DNA from: Pomphorhynchus laevis
Taxonomy: Eukaryota; Acanthocephala; Palaeacanthocephala; Echinorhynchida; Pomphorhynchidae
Direction of reading: 5' to 3'
Length of the DNA stretch: 64,000 nucleotides
NCBI GenBank assembly: GCA_012934845.2
Contig: WNNJ02001922.1
Location: 62,001 to 126,000, forward strand
The position numbers and the translations under genes are program-made. This document shows positions 21,742 to 33,640 of this stretch, piece by piece. The notes below the pieces were generated by a model. It saw nothing but the letters and a program-made list of their open reading frames with translations, was not told the origin of the DNA and searched no databases. Position 1 is the stretch's first letter, and every line of letters begins with the position of its first letter.

Positions 21742-21936
21742 TGATAAAGTATTATTGAAGCTGGATCAAAGAAAAGTGGAAATTTTTTGATATTTCGCTA
21801 ACCTTTGTTAGCATCTTCAGAAAATTAAATTTACATTAAAATTTTACCTGTAATTTTCTGAAGATGTTAATAGAAGTTAGCGAGATATCAAAATATTTCT
21901 TCTTTTCTTTAATCCAGCTCCAATAATTCTTTATCA
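21742..21936. mobile_element. M3 MITE-like element with ~80-bp terminal inverted repeats
   Basis: The left arm (TGATAAAGTATTATTGAAGC, then GATATTTCGCTAACC and CATCTTCAGAAAATTA) is mirrored on the right by TAATTTTCTGAAGATG, GTTAGCGAGATATC and CAGCTCCAATAAT...CTTTATCA. The arms are only about 85-90% complementary by eye. No ORF. Confidence 0.8.
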
Positions 21937-22689
21937 GGGTAGTATTAATGTAGTATTTCATTAAAACGTTTTATTCTAACTTATATTCAAATTTCTTAAT
22001 AGAATTGCAAAAAACTTTATTCTCAAAGTCCTTAGTTGACGACATTTAGATAATAAATGAATTAAATGAAGGTTAATCTATTTGTTATTGTTAAGTTCAA
22101 TATACCTTACAAAATTATTATCATCATAAGGAAAATATCCACCGTAAGACATCAGCCGTTGTTTGAAGTAATATTTTTCTTAGCTTTCAATGCACTCAAT
22201 GAATCCAGGAATAGCCAGGTTGTGATATTAGAATTTTACTTGCAATTGTACATTTTTATAGTAAGAAATGCTATGTTAAGTTTAAAAAGCTAACCGTTAG
22301 TGCAATGCATAATGTTTGTCTATTAAAACATCAGACAACCGTAAAAAGAACTATATTCATTCTGTGAAATTAAAAGTTCAATTTTAATTTACCAACAACT
22401 CTATAAAAGCATAAAAGGAGTTTTGTTTTATGAGAACGGAACAAGTTTAGCAGAGTTTCTAATTTACCGCCATGACACCAAGCTGTTTTGAATCCATGAT
22501 AAACAAACAAAAATCATCAAATCTTTTAAATATCTTTGGATGCTTTATAAATGTTCACTGTTTAAGCAAAAGGCAGGGTTAAACGGTAGACGTTGTGCTA
22601 AAATAAAGAAACCAGAAAATTATACAAGTTTTGTATAAAAATCACGGTAACAATTGATTTTACAAATCCTTAATTAATATAAGGCAAAA
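21937..22689. other. AT-rich intergenic stretch
   Basis: It contains a 75-codon ORF (22066-22293) with no recognisable features, probably chance. Confidence 0.3.
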
Positions 22690-23082
22690 TCAATATAAGG
22701 CAAAAAATTTTGAGAGGAAAGCAAAACATACTTTATATCTTGTGATACTAACTTTCTCACAGATTATTACGGATATTAGACAAATATGATGAAAAATTGA
22801 CATCCTAACAGATGCACAGACAATATTAAAAACAGACTGGGCTAATATAAATGTTAAAAAAATAAATACTGGAGAACGTTTGTCTTCTTCGTAGAGAAAT
22901 GTCATTCTTTTAGCAAGACTGGCTGCTACCACCAGCCTACCATGTTCTTGCCCTTTGGAGCCGTCGCCAGATCTTTCAATTTCTTTAATACCAATTGCTT
23001 CTCGCTCTGAGCCAAATCTTTCGAATAGAGCCAAATCTTTCTGAGCCAAAAAATCGCTCTGAGCCAAATCTTTATGAGCCAA
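22690..23082 (-). CDS. 130-codon ORF with an N-terminal repeat, unidentified
   Basis: An ATG-started minus ORF. The N-terminus is an imperfect repeat of about 15-19 bp (AAAGATTTGGCTC at 22975-23090) encoding 'KDLAQSDFLAQKDLALFERF'. Then come a polar middle ('SGDGSKGQEHGRLVVAASLA') and a C-terminal half with two hydrophobic stretches that could be membrane segments. I recognise no family. The repeated N-terminus and AT-rich C-terminus argue that it may be a chance ORF or one exon. Confidence 0.25.
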   Translation of the reverse strand: MAHKDLAQSDFLAQKDLALFERFGSEREAIGIKEIERSGDGSKGQEHGRLVVAASLAKRMTFLYEEDKRSPVFIFLTFILAQSVFNIVCASVRMSIFHHICLISVIICEKVSITRYKVCFAFLSKFFALY

Positions 23083-23130
23083 ATGTTTTTATCTACAACA
23101 TGATGAAAACCAATTACTGCAAAGAACAAA

Positions 23131-23600
23131 TAGGCATTCGGCTAAACTATCAGTAGACGTGCCGCATTTACTTAGAGGAATCCTAAGCATAACAACTGTC
23201 TTGTTTAGTTATGCACTTTATGCGCTTAACATTCGGCAATAAATACAGAGTTGTGCAAAATGGATTTTTATTTAAATCATATTTTGGAAATCATTTCTTG
23301 TTAAAAAATCATTAGCTGGTCTAACATCTAAAGATCATTAATATTATTCCATATTTTCTGAAATCTTTAAATAATCTGCCAAATTTTCAAATCGTATGCA
23401 AAAAGTAAGCATTATGATATCGAGTTTGAGAATTAGGTAGTTTCTAATTAACGTTACTAATTAGGTTGTTACTGTGATACTGCTCTGCTGCACCGCAGGA
23501 TATTTAGTAAACTTAATAATAATGATTTTCTTAATAAAAGATAACATGTTACACTTAACAGGGATAAATAAGTAAATAAGTTATAAAAAGTTAAGTCAAC
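23131..23600. other. Intergenic, nothing supported
   Basis: AT-rich; no ORF, repeat or RNA gene that I can support. Confidence 0.3.
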
Positions 23601-24065
23601 AGTGAGACTGCATATTCTTCATATTCTTCATAATCACTTCTTCTCATTATGTAGGCCTCAAATCCATGGAGATCTGAGCCCCCAACCAATCCAATACGCC
23701 GATTCCGATTGAACCACCGGGGGTCTTTCACCCCTCCCCGAAGAATCCAATCGGTACGGACAATGCTGGGTAAACGCGAGACAAGGAGTTTAAGACAACT
23801 TAGTCTTTGCTCTTGGGGACGTCTTCTGGAGAAGAAGACTAATCCCGAGATAGCCCAGGTGCCCCAAAGGCGCACCTGGGTTTTCCCTTTCAATGACAGA
23901 TGCTAAGCCCGTTTCAGAGCCCACCTAGCTTTCTCCAGAATATGTTTGAGTCTATCCAGGTCAGCTTTCGCCGACCAGTTCACCGTAACGGTGAACCCCA
24001 GGTATTTTACTCAACTTGTGAAGGTAGGAAGTGGTTCTGAGGCAAATATAGAAGAGAGCACAATG
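23601..24065 (-). mobile_element. JE LINE 3' fragment
   Basis: The minus strand matches the 3' ends of the long JE copies: GGTGAACTGGTCGGCGAAAG, the 'RLWGTWAISGLVFFSRR' frame (about 23890-23800) and 'RLPSIVRTDWILR'. It is one of four JE 3' ends in the window. A CR1-type fragment abuts its 5' side. Confidence 0.75.
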
Positions 24066-24077
24066 ACTGCTAATCTC

Positions 24078-24338
24078 TTAAGCTTTTGCTTTGTTGCATT
24101 CTTCTTTGTAAATTTTGTCTCTTGTCTTAATCATTTGTTTAATCTGCGAGTCAAACCAAATGGGAGTTTTGTGGGATGTGCGCTGACGTTTTAAAGGGGA
24201 GAAGTAATTTAGAGCATTGATCAAAGTAGATTTGAAATTTTCCCAGCACTGATCTATGCCAATTTCATATCGATTAGGCCATTGAATGTTTCGAATAGCT
24301 TGCGTCATACTTGCGAAATTCGCTTTGAAGGGATTCAA
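24078..24338 (-). pseudogene. CR1-type linker fragment between endonuclease and RT
   Basis: An open frame with 'IDQCWENFKSTLINALNYFS', then 'PIWFDSQIKQMIKTRD'. This matches the linker of CR1-H at 62370-62520 ('VDEAWDHFCVTLYSLMVKFS', 'ARWFDTELATAMKARD'). It is a short fossil between JE and L2-B sequence. Confidence 0.65.
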
Positions 24339-24344
24339 TTCGGG

Positions 24345-24640
24345 TTTTTAATCAGGACGAGAATTGTCGAGAAAAGGAAGGTTGAGAAATGAAGGAGTAG
24401 GAAAAGTTATAAGGCGGAAAGCAATGAGTGGAAGATGAATTTGAACACGAGAATAAATGGTAGCCAAATCGAGAGAAGCAATATGGTAAGATGTATGATC
24501 CAAACGACGATGAGGGAGGATAAATCAGACGGCTGCGTTTACGATGCGTTGTAGTGGAAGAAGAGTGGATTTAGGTTAGTTGGAAAATAAACTAACACAG
24601 TAATCGAGTCTTAAGAAAATGAGAGAAGATGTGAGGCAAA
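24345..24640 (-). pseudogene. L2-B LINE fragment
   Basis: Nucleotide-level match to L2-B copies (AATTGTCGAGAAAAGGAAGG and GAGAAATGAAGG, compare 62915-62960 and 48320-48345). It covers the ORF2 C-terminus. No 3' tail is present. Confidence 0.65.
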
Positions 24641-24719
24641 ACGACAATTGCTTTAGAAAGGAAGACGGTTGTATTGACGAAGTCGGCCTTTACCCAAACC
24701 AAATGATGGATTTAGATAT

Positions 24720-25640
24720 AACTAATAGTGCCAAATGCGCACCTATACGCGCTTACAAGCACACATGAAAAAAAGTAAAAACGAACGTGAGAAACAAAAT
24801 AAAATATAAAATGAATTTGTTGATAAAATTAAGTATATGAGTGGAAAGTGGCAAGAAGTCGGGGGAAAAGTTAAGCGGTTCGTTGAAGAGGTATGATAGA
24901 ATTGTGAGTTTGATAACATGTTGATTGAATGGATTTATTGATTTATTGTGAAAAAGCCATAGTACCGGAACGTAGACGTTGTTTGAAGAGTAGAAGCTAC
25001 GAGGAAGAACGGAAGTAAGCTGGTAAATAATTCCCGTCAAGTGGATCAGCGACGATAAAATAGCGGAGGCCATAGTTGGTAGAGTGCAGAGGGACGTGGA
25101 GAAGTAGATAATTACTTGATCGCAAAGCCAAGAAGGTCAAGCGCGAATAATAAAGATTAGCAAGGTTCAAGTAGGATGGTGAGTGACAAAATATAAGACG
25201 AAAGGTAACGGTGCGCAAACGAAATTTAACAAGAAGGTTAACGGTGGGCTAAGATAGAACGGAAATATTATGGGATATATGATCAAAGTGGCGTAGACGC
25301 AGGTAGACATGAGCAGCAGAGATAAAATAGGTGGAGTTAGGTCGATATGATGAAGGATGATCCACATAATTTTGTACTTTTTAGGATTGAAAGCTAGACG
25401 AAGAGAGGAAAGATGGTTGGATACATATGATGCGCGTGAGATTATAGGGGGATATCCTATGCATACTGACAAGTCTCCGAGAAGAAAAGAGAAAATGACA
25501 GGGCTTAAAACGGAGCCTTGTGGAACATCGTGCAAGACGGAAGTCGAGAGAAATGAAGATGATTTTGAGTGAGCATAAAAAGAGTGTTTGGAGAGATAAG
25601 ATGTGAACCAAGTTACTTAAGAACTTAGAAAGTATAAAAT
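24720..25640 (-). pseudogene. L2-F LINE: RT with the catalytic box deleted, plus 3' end
   Basis: Minus strand: 'VPQGSVLSPVIFSFLLGDLS' (about 25530-25470) is followed directly by 'SNHLSSLRLAFNPKKYKIMW' (about 25420-25360). In related copies the YADD segment lies between these blocks, so the active site has been removed by a small deletion. The C-terminus follows (25218-24997), ending 'NNVYVPVLWLFHNKS', and the tail at 24726-24765 has the GCGC.../...GCGC hairpin. The F-type C-terminus matches 3721-4170 and 39725-40110. Confidence 0.75.
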
Positions 25641-26130
25641 AGAAATTTATTTTGAGTGGCAAATTCGTGCCAACGGTGCGCTCTCAAGCCCACTAATAAT
25701 AATTTCGCAGACAAATTCAGTGTTCTCGTTCATTTTGTTTGTTCAGTTCGATCGTTTATTTCGTTAGTCTTGCGATTTTTATTAGCGGTTATCATAACAA
25801 ATTTTGTCGTAATTAAGTACTATATCATAATCTAAATAATTCGTATTATTGCCTGTTTTGCGGACGACAGTGTGTTGAGCTGTGTTGAAATTAAACACTG
25901 TTGAGTGTTGAAATCAAAGACTATAGGAAGTTGACAGTATTGCGATTTAATTTTTCTGTTTATTATTTATTTGTGGAGAGACTGAAGTAAAATCTTTATT
26001 TAATCGAATTTTCAATAGCCTACTACTATCATCTTCAGGAGTAAATGTTACAAAATATTTTTACAATTTAAGTATATAATAAATAAATGATTTTTTTAAA
26101 TTACAGGCATAAGGATAGGTAGTATATCAA
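25641..26130. other. L2-type 3' tail (minus) and unassigned spacer
   Basis: 25645-25700 is a minus-strand tail (GAGTGGCAAATTCGTGCC then GCTCTCAAGCCCACT). It runs on into TTCGTTTGTTCAGTTCG-like sequence (25725-25765), related to the 37555-37855 minisatellite seed. Nothing is supported from about 25770 to 26130. Confidence 0.5.
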
Positions 26131-26189
26131 GTACTTCGCAAAAATTGAGTAACCATCATAACTTCAAAACTCCATCTTTGAAGTCTTCT

Positions 26190-28602
26190 CACTTCATCAT
26201 GGCCTTAGATCCAGGGGGATCTGAGGCACTTCTCCCCGAAGGATCCAATCGACGCGGACTATGCTGGGTAAACGAGATACGAGGAGCTTAAGAAACTTTA
26301 GCCTTTGCTATGGGGGACGCCCTCTTGAGAAGAAGACTAATCTCGAGATAGCCCAAGTGCCCCAGAAGCGCACCTGGTTTTCCCTATTAATGACAGATGC
26401 TGGGTCCGTTTCAGGGTCCACCTGGCTTTTTTGAGGATACGTTTGAGTCTATCCAGGTCAGCTTTCGCAGACCAGTTCACCGTAATCGTGAACCCCCGGT
26501 ATTTTACTCGACTTGTTAAGGTTGGGAGTGGTTCATTGGCAAATATGGAGGAGAGCGCAGAGAGTGCTAATCTCTTAAGTTTTTGCTTTGTTGTAGTGGT
26601 GCAATGAAAGACAATTACCTGCGATTTTGCGGAGTTTAAAATAAGATTGGATTTGGGTAACTGGTATTTTAAACTTAAAAAGAAGCGGTTGATGTCCGAT
26701 ACTACGTCTTTGCACCTGCGTCCAGTGAACAGTGCTGTGATGTCATCAGCGTACACCACTAGACGTTGTTCACGTTTTAATATTTTGAATAGGTAAATAA
26801 AGGCAGCAAGATACAAGATAGGAGAAAGAGGAGATTCTTGAGACTCACCCGTAATAGGTAGAACTGACGCGCATCAGAGTCGTCTTCATAATAAAATCGC
26901 TTGGTGTACATCAGGATCTCAACCCTGTTCACATTTCTCGCAGGCAACCTGAGGAACCTGAGAGAAGCGATCACAAAGGGAATGGAGATGCGGTCAAATG
27001 CAACAGAAAAGTCATGGAAAATAGCCACAACAAGACGATGACTGTTATCCCGACAAAACTGCTCCACCTCACCAACTGCTGAATGGACGAGCGACCTTTA
27101 ACAAACCCATGGAAACCTGAAGGGATCAAATTACGCCTACTTAAATGGTCGCGAATTTTATGCGCAAGCGCTTTTTCGTAAATCGACACGAGGGCATTTT
27201 GAATCGAGATGGGTCGCAGATCTTTAGGGCATGAGCAGGATTTTTTCTTAGGAATAAAAACACGCTTACTAATATTGATGCCTGCTACATCGGATGGGGA
27301 GGCTAGAAGCATTGTGACGGCCACTTCTGTCTCTGATCGACTGTCAAAACCTGACAAACACGAGAAGAAAGTGGAGCGACGGATTTGGAGGTGCCCGGAA
27401 GTGGATCCCAAGAGTTGAGAATATACGTAACAGATAAATCCCTAATCCTGAAGTCACCCCAAAGTGGGATTGGTTGAGGAGATTGCGTGGCTCTATAGTT
27501 GTGTATGGCTTGCGACTCATCTTAAACTTTTTCAAGGCCTATCTTACCTATCCAACCCAACGCCTTATCCTTCCAACACACAAACTTTTCCTTCTTTAAA
27601 ATCTTCCACAAGGAAGACTGAGAAGGATTAAGACGAGCAATACTCGTCCTATCCATTCCCAGCTGGAACCTATATCTAGTACTCCAGTATTCATTCGAGA
27701 GGGCCTTTCTGGCGGAAGCAGAGAAATTAGGAAGCTTCCGCAATTTGGCTAAGACCTTGAGTTTTGTCGGAGTGGGATTGAATAAGCGACCTTTATAGGT
27801 AGTCGATAGAATCGCGGTAGCTTGCGAAAATAGGTAGGTATTAAGTTCGGTTAAACTCTCATTTCCTATTCTGGGAAAGAGTTGGATAGTCGCTTGAAAG
27901 AAGGCTACTCTTATCGGATCAAGGTGAAACCTCCTTTTAAGCAACGTATCCTCTTCAATCCTACAAAGAATAAGGTCATGAGAGATGGACAATTGTTGAC
28001 GCGACTGCTCCGTACAATGGGGTTTATGCAAACACATCGAGTGAAGCAGTAAAATGTAGAGGATAGAATTTGTAGATGTGCAATGAAAGGTGGTGGACGG
28101 TGGTTTGAGAATAAGATAACCGTTCCCAGCTATGTGAAGTGATGCGTTGATCCAACGACCAGTTCTGTCGTTGAAATCTCCAATATCATGTCATAGCCGC
28201 TGTCGATAATACTATCCAGGAGGTCCCGATTCTTGTGAATCTATCCTGGACGAATGTAGGCATTAGCTAGACTGAGGCGTTTACCATTCTTACTGAGTGA
28301 AACTACCAGACAAGACAGGGCTGGACATGAGTAGTTTAGCAGCAGGGAGGACCTCAAGGAGCACTTAACTAAAGTCAAGAGTCCTTGAGATGAAGAGGAG
28401 TGAGGAGGGGTTATGTACGGAGTATAGTGGGAACATATATTCTTGTGAATAAATCGAGTAAGTCTTGGGTAAGACAGATAGACCGCGTCTCCTGAAGGAC
28501 TAAAACATCTGCGTCTTTACCAGATAGAAGTCTAAGGGAAGAAGCACCTCCCGAATTCCACTGAAGGATATTCAGTGAAAAAGGATCACGAGTACTCTGC
28601 AT
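26190..28602 (-). pseudogene. JE-1 ORF2: endonuclease plus reverse transcriptase
   Basis: It starts 'SLNILQWNSGGASSLRLL' and 'DADVLVLQET' (28602-28470), the QWN and LQET motifs of APE-type LINE endonucleases, then breaks frame. A linker is open at 28037-27522 ('RIEEDTLLKRRFHLDPIRVA', 'FQLGMDRTSIARLNPS'). RT blocks are 'VFIPKKKSCSCPKDLRPISI' (27270-27210), 'KIRDHLSRRNLIPSGFHGFV' (27170-27105), and the active site 'VVYADDITALFTGRRCKDVV' (26770-26710, both aspartates intact). 'TSRVKYRGFTITVNWSAKAD' (about 26500) follows, continuing to about 26190. At least four frame breaks make it non-functional. Confidence 0.8.
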
Positions 28603-28836
28603 TGTGATGAACTAGTTGGATTGGGGGATTGCCTTCCAAGACCGAGTTAGGAACAGGAAGGTTCCCCTGCCCACCATTAACCCCGTCCAGTGAAGGCATT
28701 TGCCCCTAGGCAGCGTCTTCATTTCCCCTTCTCTGTTCTTGTTTAATGAGATTCCCGATTTTTAACGGGGGGAACGGCATGAGCCGAAGCCCCCTCTTGT
28801 TTGATTTTTAAGCAGGAACGACCACAGACGGCGGAC

Positions 28837-29790
28837 TCATAAAAAATTAGCGACCACCTTCAGAACCATTTGCTCGAAATTCTTCATAAATACTTCGGAT
28901 TTGAGGTCAGAAAAAAGATCTGAAGCAGGAGGACTGGCTGCCACCTTGGAAAAAGCCTCTTTGTGTGGCCGCGGAGCTTGAAACTTGATTAAGTAGGCTT
29001 TAAAAAAGGGGAATTTTCTTGCCCATGCCGGGTGAGCCTCCCCGCAATTGAGGCATTTGATGGGGATGATACAGGAAGCGTCTGTGGGGCATTCCAATTG
29101 TCCACACCGGCCGCAGCAAGCGCCGCACTGCAGCTGGAGGCCCTGTGCCCCCATTTATGGCACCGGCTGCAGTGCGGGTATGTATACTCTTCGGGAGATA
29201 CAGTAGGAAACTTAAGATTGAAATCCAGTGATTTCTAGAAAGCACTTCGGCCTGGCCAACTGAGGCCGAACCAAAACCTACGTTTATCTGGTTACCATCC
29301 CGACCTGTCAGCGGTCTAACGTTATGTATTTTAAACAGCTGGATAAGATTGACTAAATCTTCATGTTCGAGTAGAACTGGAAGATTGTTGATTTTGAGGC
29401 TGGCTATTATAGGCTTTGATTCGAACTTGCCAATATCTTTTAAATTGGCTTGAAAATAAGTATTATATTCATTCATAGTTTCTTCTGAAACAAACGATAT
29501 TTTAATAGTCGTCTCCGTGTATCTGACAGAGTTATACACGACTCTGTTCTTAAATTTAAGTGCGTATGTTCGAAGAAAACAATTGTACAATGCATGTCTT
29601 TCAATAGGTTTTAACAACGTAACTATCCCTAATTTTCTTGTTTTAGGGATTGGGGGAAGCAATTCCCCCTAGCCGGTAACCGAAACAAAATCACTAATTG
29701 AACGTTCATTGAGTATTTGTTTACATTTTTTCCCAAATTCTTCTTTTGCTTGAATATTCTGAAATTGAACATTGTTTGATACTCCGACAA
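28837..29790 (-). pseudogene. JE-1 ORF1 (nucleic-acid-binding protein) with CCHC knuckles
   Basis: The frame can be followed from about 29760 ('AKEEFGKKCKQIL'), through an in-frame TAG just before 29662, into an RRM-like region ('NRVVYNSVRYTETTIKISF', 'PIIASLKINNLPVLLEHED'). A frameshift near 29215 precedes the zinc knuckles. Knuckle 1 is CSRCHKWGHRASSC (CX2CX4HX4C). After a second shift come CGRCGQ and CLNCGEAHPAWARKF, where the last cysteine of the third knuckle is Phe. ORF1 proteins of this group bind element RNA and chaperone it into an RNP. The frame at 29662 opens with TTG, so the annotated start is not a true initiator. Confidence 0.75.
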
Positions 29791-29965
29791 TTTGTTCGCT
29801 AATAAAAAAAATTCAATTTAAGTTTCAAATGCAACAAGAGTTTATTTTCTCACGAAAGTGTTAAGCCTAAACAGTACAACGTTCATATACTTAGTTTCTG
29901 CGACACTTTGAAGAGTCAAGAGACAGCTAATATCGGATATTGAAAACAAATTACGTATTTAAAAA

Positions 29966-30917
29966 ATGAAAAGCGCTACGGAGCGATCAAAGGATTTAGA
30001 AATTATTGCTAAAAAAGCTTACAAATTAATGGAAATAGCGTTAAATTCGGACGAGAAAAAGTTGGTTTGTTCTGATTCCTGCCACCAAATCAGTAATGCT
30101 TTGTGTTTCCTCTAATGTTATGGGTACAGCGGAACTCCCCCTATCTCAAAAGCCATGAATTTGTATCAAATTAAGCTTAAAGAGCCTATGAAATGGCATA
30201 CATTATTTTACAGTTTTCTTAGATCATTTGCAAGTAACTATCAAAACCGTGTACTATTCAACTTCATTAAACTATATAAAACGGAAATCAAGATATCCTT
30301 CGCCACGTCCGGGTTGGAGAAGGAATACGTAAGTTTCTTTGCCGCTAATTTATCCCATCTCGGGTCCTTTAAGGCCATGCCGATACTGGCCTCGTTAAAA
30401 CACACAAACATTCCTCCGCTCATAAAGGAATATGACATTATGGCACTCGGAAAGAAATTCAATGTATCAAATTTTCGTAATGTAATGGGGAGGAGTGGAT
30501 CTTCCCTGCATATTGGGTTCGTAACTTCTTCTCTTGAAAACGCCGAAGTTTTGTCCAACTCAGCGTGTAATCCGTTTCTCGGATTTAATATACACTTTAA
30601 ATATATAATTTCAGAAGACCGCACATACCCCCATGCAATAATGTTACAAGTGGGGGCACTGGGACTCCAGTTGTGAGTCCCTCATACTTTAATGTTATTG
30701 TGGTCTGATGGATTGTACCCAGACCGGGGAAAAATGTGCCTATCCCCGAAATGTTCCAACTGCGGGAAGGGCACACCCGGCTTGGGCGCGGAAGTGTTCA
30801 GCTTTTAAAGCTTATGTCGGCCGTCACATCTTGCCGCAAAAATCTGCACCTACTAATGCTGCGACTGCTGTGTCCAGAATGTCAGACAGAGACATTGTAG
30901 TTAATGCAATCTACTAA
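29966..30917 (+). pseudogene. JE-2 ORF1 with degraded CCHC knuckles
   Basis: The likely start is the ATG at 29966 ('MKSATERSKDLEIIAKKAYK'). A stop near 30114 is followed by the main open stretch from 30155 ('NRVLFNFIKLYKTEIKISFA', 'PILASLKHTNIPPLIKEYD'), which parallels JE-1. The first knuckle survives only as CYKWGHWDSSC in another frame (about 30640-30675), its leading cysteine lost. The last survives as 'KCSNCG' and 'HPAWARKCSAFKAY' across a frameshift near 30765. A minus-strand ORF at 30241-30624 is its shadow. RNA binding and RNP formation are the expected role. Confidence 0.7.
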
Positions 30918-31249
30918 GCAGGCTACGCTTAAGGAGATTCAAGTACTTATTGCCAGCCAGTTTGCTTTCTTGTTTTCGGCTCCTCCGGCTTCCGTTCCTG
31001 TCCCTGCAATCAAAGAAAAAGGAGTAATCAGCGCATGATGTGCCTCCTGTGAAGATTGGAAAGCTTTTTAAGTCAAGAAAGGCAGAAGAAAAGGGAAATG
31101 AGGATATTGTCCGCGGGCAAGTGTCTTCCCTAGTTGGGGCTAGTGACGGGAAGGGCGACCTTTCTGATTTTAGCTCTGCCTAGGTTGGGCAATGCCGTAC
31201 AACTCGTCCATCACAATGCAGAGTATTCGTGAGCCTTTTTAAATAAAGT

Positions 31250-33640
31250 ATCCTAAGACTTCTATCCGGTAGAGATGCATATGTTATAGTCCTTCAGGAG
31301 ACGTGGTCTATCTGTCTTCCCAGGACATTACTCGATTCATTCCTAAGCATATCTATTCACACTATACTACGTATATAACTCCGCCTCACTCATCTTCATC
31401 TCAATATTTTTTAACCTTAGTTAAATGCTCCTTAAGATATTCCCTCTTACTGAACTATTCTTGTCCACCCCTGTCTTGTTTAGTAATATCACTTTGTAAG
31501 AACGGTAAACGCGTGAGTCTAGCCAATGTCTACATCCGTCCAGGTGAGATTCACAAGAGCGGTGAACTACTATATAGGATTTTTGACAGCGGCTATGATA
31601 TAATACTTGGTGATTTAAACGACAGAACTGGTCGTTGGATTAATGAAGCACTCCGCAGAGCCAAAAACGTTTATCTTATTCGCAAACCACCGCCCCCAAC
31701 TTTATTGTACATAAACGAATTCACTCATCGACTTATTACTGCTCCATGAGAGGTGGTCGTTGAAACCTCTCTATACGGAGCAGTCGCGACAACATCTTTC
31801 CACTTCTCATGATTTGATTCGCTGGCGGATAGAAAATGATACGTTGCTTCGAAGGAGATTCGACTTTGATCCTATTAGAGTGGCTTTCTTTCAAGCAGCT
31901 ATTCAACGCTTCCCCGAATTGGTAATAAGAGTCTAACCGAATTTAATTCCTACCTCACTTCGCAAGCTACCGCGATGCTTTCGACTACCTACAAAGGTCG
32001 GATTTACAATCCCACTCCCACAAAACTCAAGACCTTAGCATTTATGCTCCGTCTTCCCAATCTATCTGTTTCTGCCAAACAAGCTCTCTCGAATGAATCT
32101 TGTAGCTCTAGATATAGGTTCTAACTGCGTAAGGATAGGGCAAGCATTGCTTCTCTTAATCCAGCTGTCTTCCTTCTGTAAGATATGAAAGAGAAATTTG
32201 TTGGTTGGAAGGATATATCATTGGGCTGGATTGGTAAAATTGGTCTTGATAAAGTTTTGGAGGAGTCACTATCCATACATAATTATGGAGCCACTCCATC
32301 ACCCCAGCCAATCCCACCTTGGGGAGACTTCAGGAGTAGAGACCACGCTGTTACAGATATTCTTGACTCCTATGATCCTCTTCCGGGCACCTCCAAATCC
32401 GTCTATCCATTCTCTTCTCGTGTTTGTCGGTTTTCGACAGCCGAACAAATAAGAGAAGTGGCCGTCACAAAGCTTTAAGCCACCCTGCCGATGTGGCCGT
32501 CATCAACATAATTAGACGAGTTTTTATTCCTAAGAACAATCCGGTCTTTTGTCCTATAGACGTGCGATTATTTCGATTCAGAATTCCCTCGTCTATGTTT
32601 ACGAGAAAGCGCTTGCGCGTAAAATCCGCGACCATCTAAGTAGGCGAACATTAATCCCATTAGGTTTCCATGGGTTCGTCAAAGGTCGCTCGGTTCAGTC
32701 AGCTGTTAGTGAAGTGCATCATCGGGAGAATAGTCGTCAACTTGCTGTGGCTGTTTAACTTGACTTTTCCGCTGCATTTGTTCGTATCTCAATTTCTTTT
32801 GTTATCTCTTCTCTCAGGTCCCTTGCGTTGCCTGCGAGAATTGTTAATAGAATGGAGATACTGGTGTACTCCAAACGGTTTTTTATGAAGACGACCCTGA
32901 TGCGCGTCAGTTCTACCCTATTACGGGTGTATCTCAAGGGTCCTCTCTTTCTCCTATCGTTTCTTGCTGCTACCATTGAACTCTTTAAAATATCTAAACG
33001 CGAGCAGCGTCTAGTGGTATACGCTGATGATACCACATCCCTATTCTCTGGACGCAGGTGCAAAGGCGTAGTCTCGGACATCATCCGATTCTTTTTAAGA
33101 TTAAAAGACCAGTTAACCCGGTCCATTCTTATTTTAAACTCTGCTAAATCGCAGGTGATAGTCTTCCATGGCACCCCTGCAACAAATCAAAAAGTTAGGA
33201 GATTATCACTCTCTGCACTCTCATCCATTTTGACTAATCAACCACTCCTTACCTTCACGAGTCGAGTAAAATACCTGAGGTTCACCGTTACGGTAAACTG
33301 GTCGGCGAAAGCTGACCTGGATAGACTTAAACGTATCCTGAAGATAGCTAGGTGGGCCCTGAAACTGGCCCAGCAGCTGTCATTGAACGGGAAAATCCAA
33401 GTGCGCCTCTGGAGGTACTTGTGCTATTTAGGGATTAATCTTCTTTTCTAGAGGACGTCAACCGGCGCAAAGGCTAATGTTTCTTAAGCTCCTTGTCTCT
33501 CGTTTACCCAGCATAATTCGCCTCGATTGAATTCTTCGGTGGGTGAAATACCCCAGATGGTTTAGTCGGAAGGCGGCGTGTTGAATTGGTTGGAGGGCTC
33601 AGATCCCTCTGGACCTGATTCCGTGATGATATGATTTGGA
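31250..33640 (+). pseudogene. JE-2 ORF2: endonuclease plus reverse transcriptase
   Basis: Endonuclease: 'VLQETWS' equivalent at about 31285, then 'VSLANVYIRPGEIHKSG' (31510-31565) and 'IILGDLNDRTGRWINEALR' (31597-31660), the latter carrying the LGD-N metal-binding motif. The linker (31750-32290) is in several frames. RT: 'SLVYVYEKALARKIRDHLSR' (about 32590-32645), 'GFHGFVKGRS', active site 'VVYADDTTSLFSGRRCKGVV' (33015-33074), 'LILNSAKSQVIVFHGT', 'SRVKYLRFTVTVNWSAKAD' and a C-terminus to about 33450, then frameshifted to 33640. Domain order and intact YADD show the type; stops prove loss of function. Confidence 0.8.

Larger units (their letters stand above)
26131..29800 (-). mobile_element. 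JE-1, Jockey/R1-like two-ORF LINE, decayed but nearly complete
   Basis: On the minus strand the order is ORF1 with CCHC knuckles (29790-28837), a ~230-bp spacer, then endonuclease, linker and RT (28602-26190) and a short 3' UTR. The 5' end faces the 5' end of JE-2 across about 100-200 bp. Frameshifts and stops are scattered. Confidence 0.8.

Noticed and set aside
22690-23082. Identification of this ORF as an RNA methyltransferase from 'LVVAASL'
   Set aside because: The similarity covers seven residues only; the following residues do not match the family, so no function is claimed.
30241-30624. 127-codon minus-strand ORF
   Set aside because: Antisense shadow of JE-2 ORF1, whose sense frame has recognisable homology to JE-1.
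32755-33174. 139-codon minus-strand ORF
   Set aside because: Antisense shadow of the JE-2 RT containing YADD.
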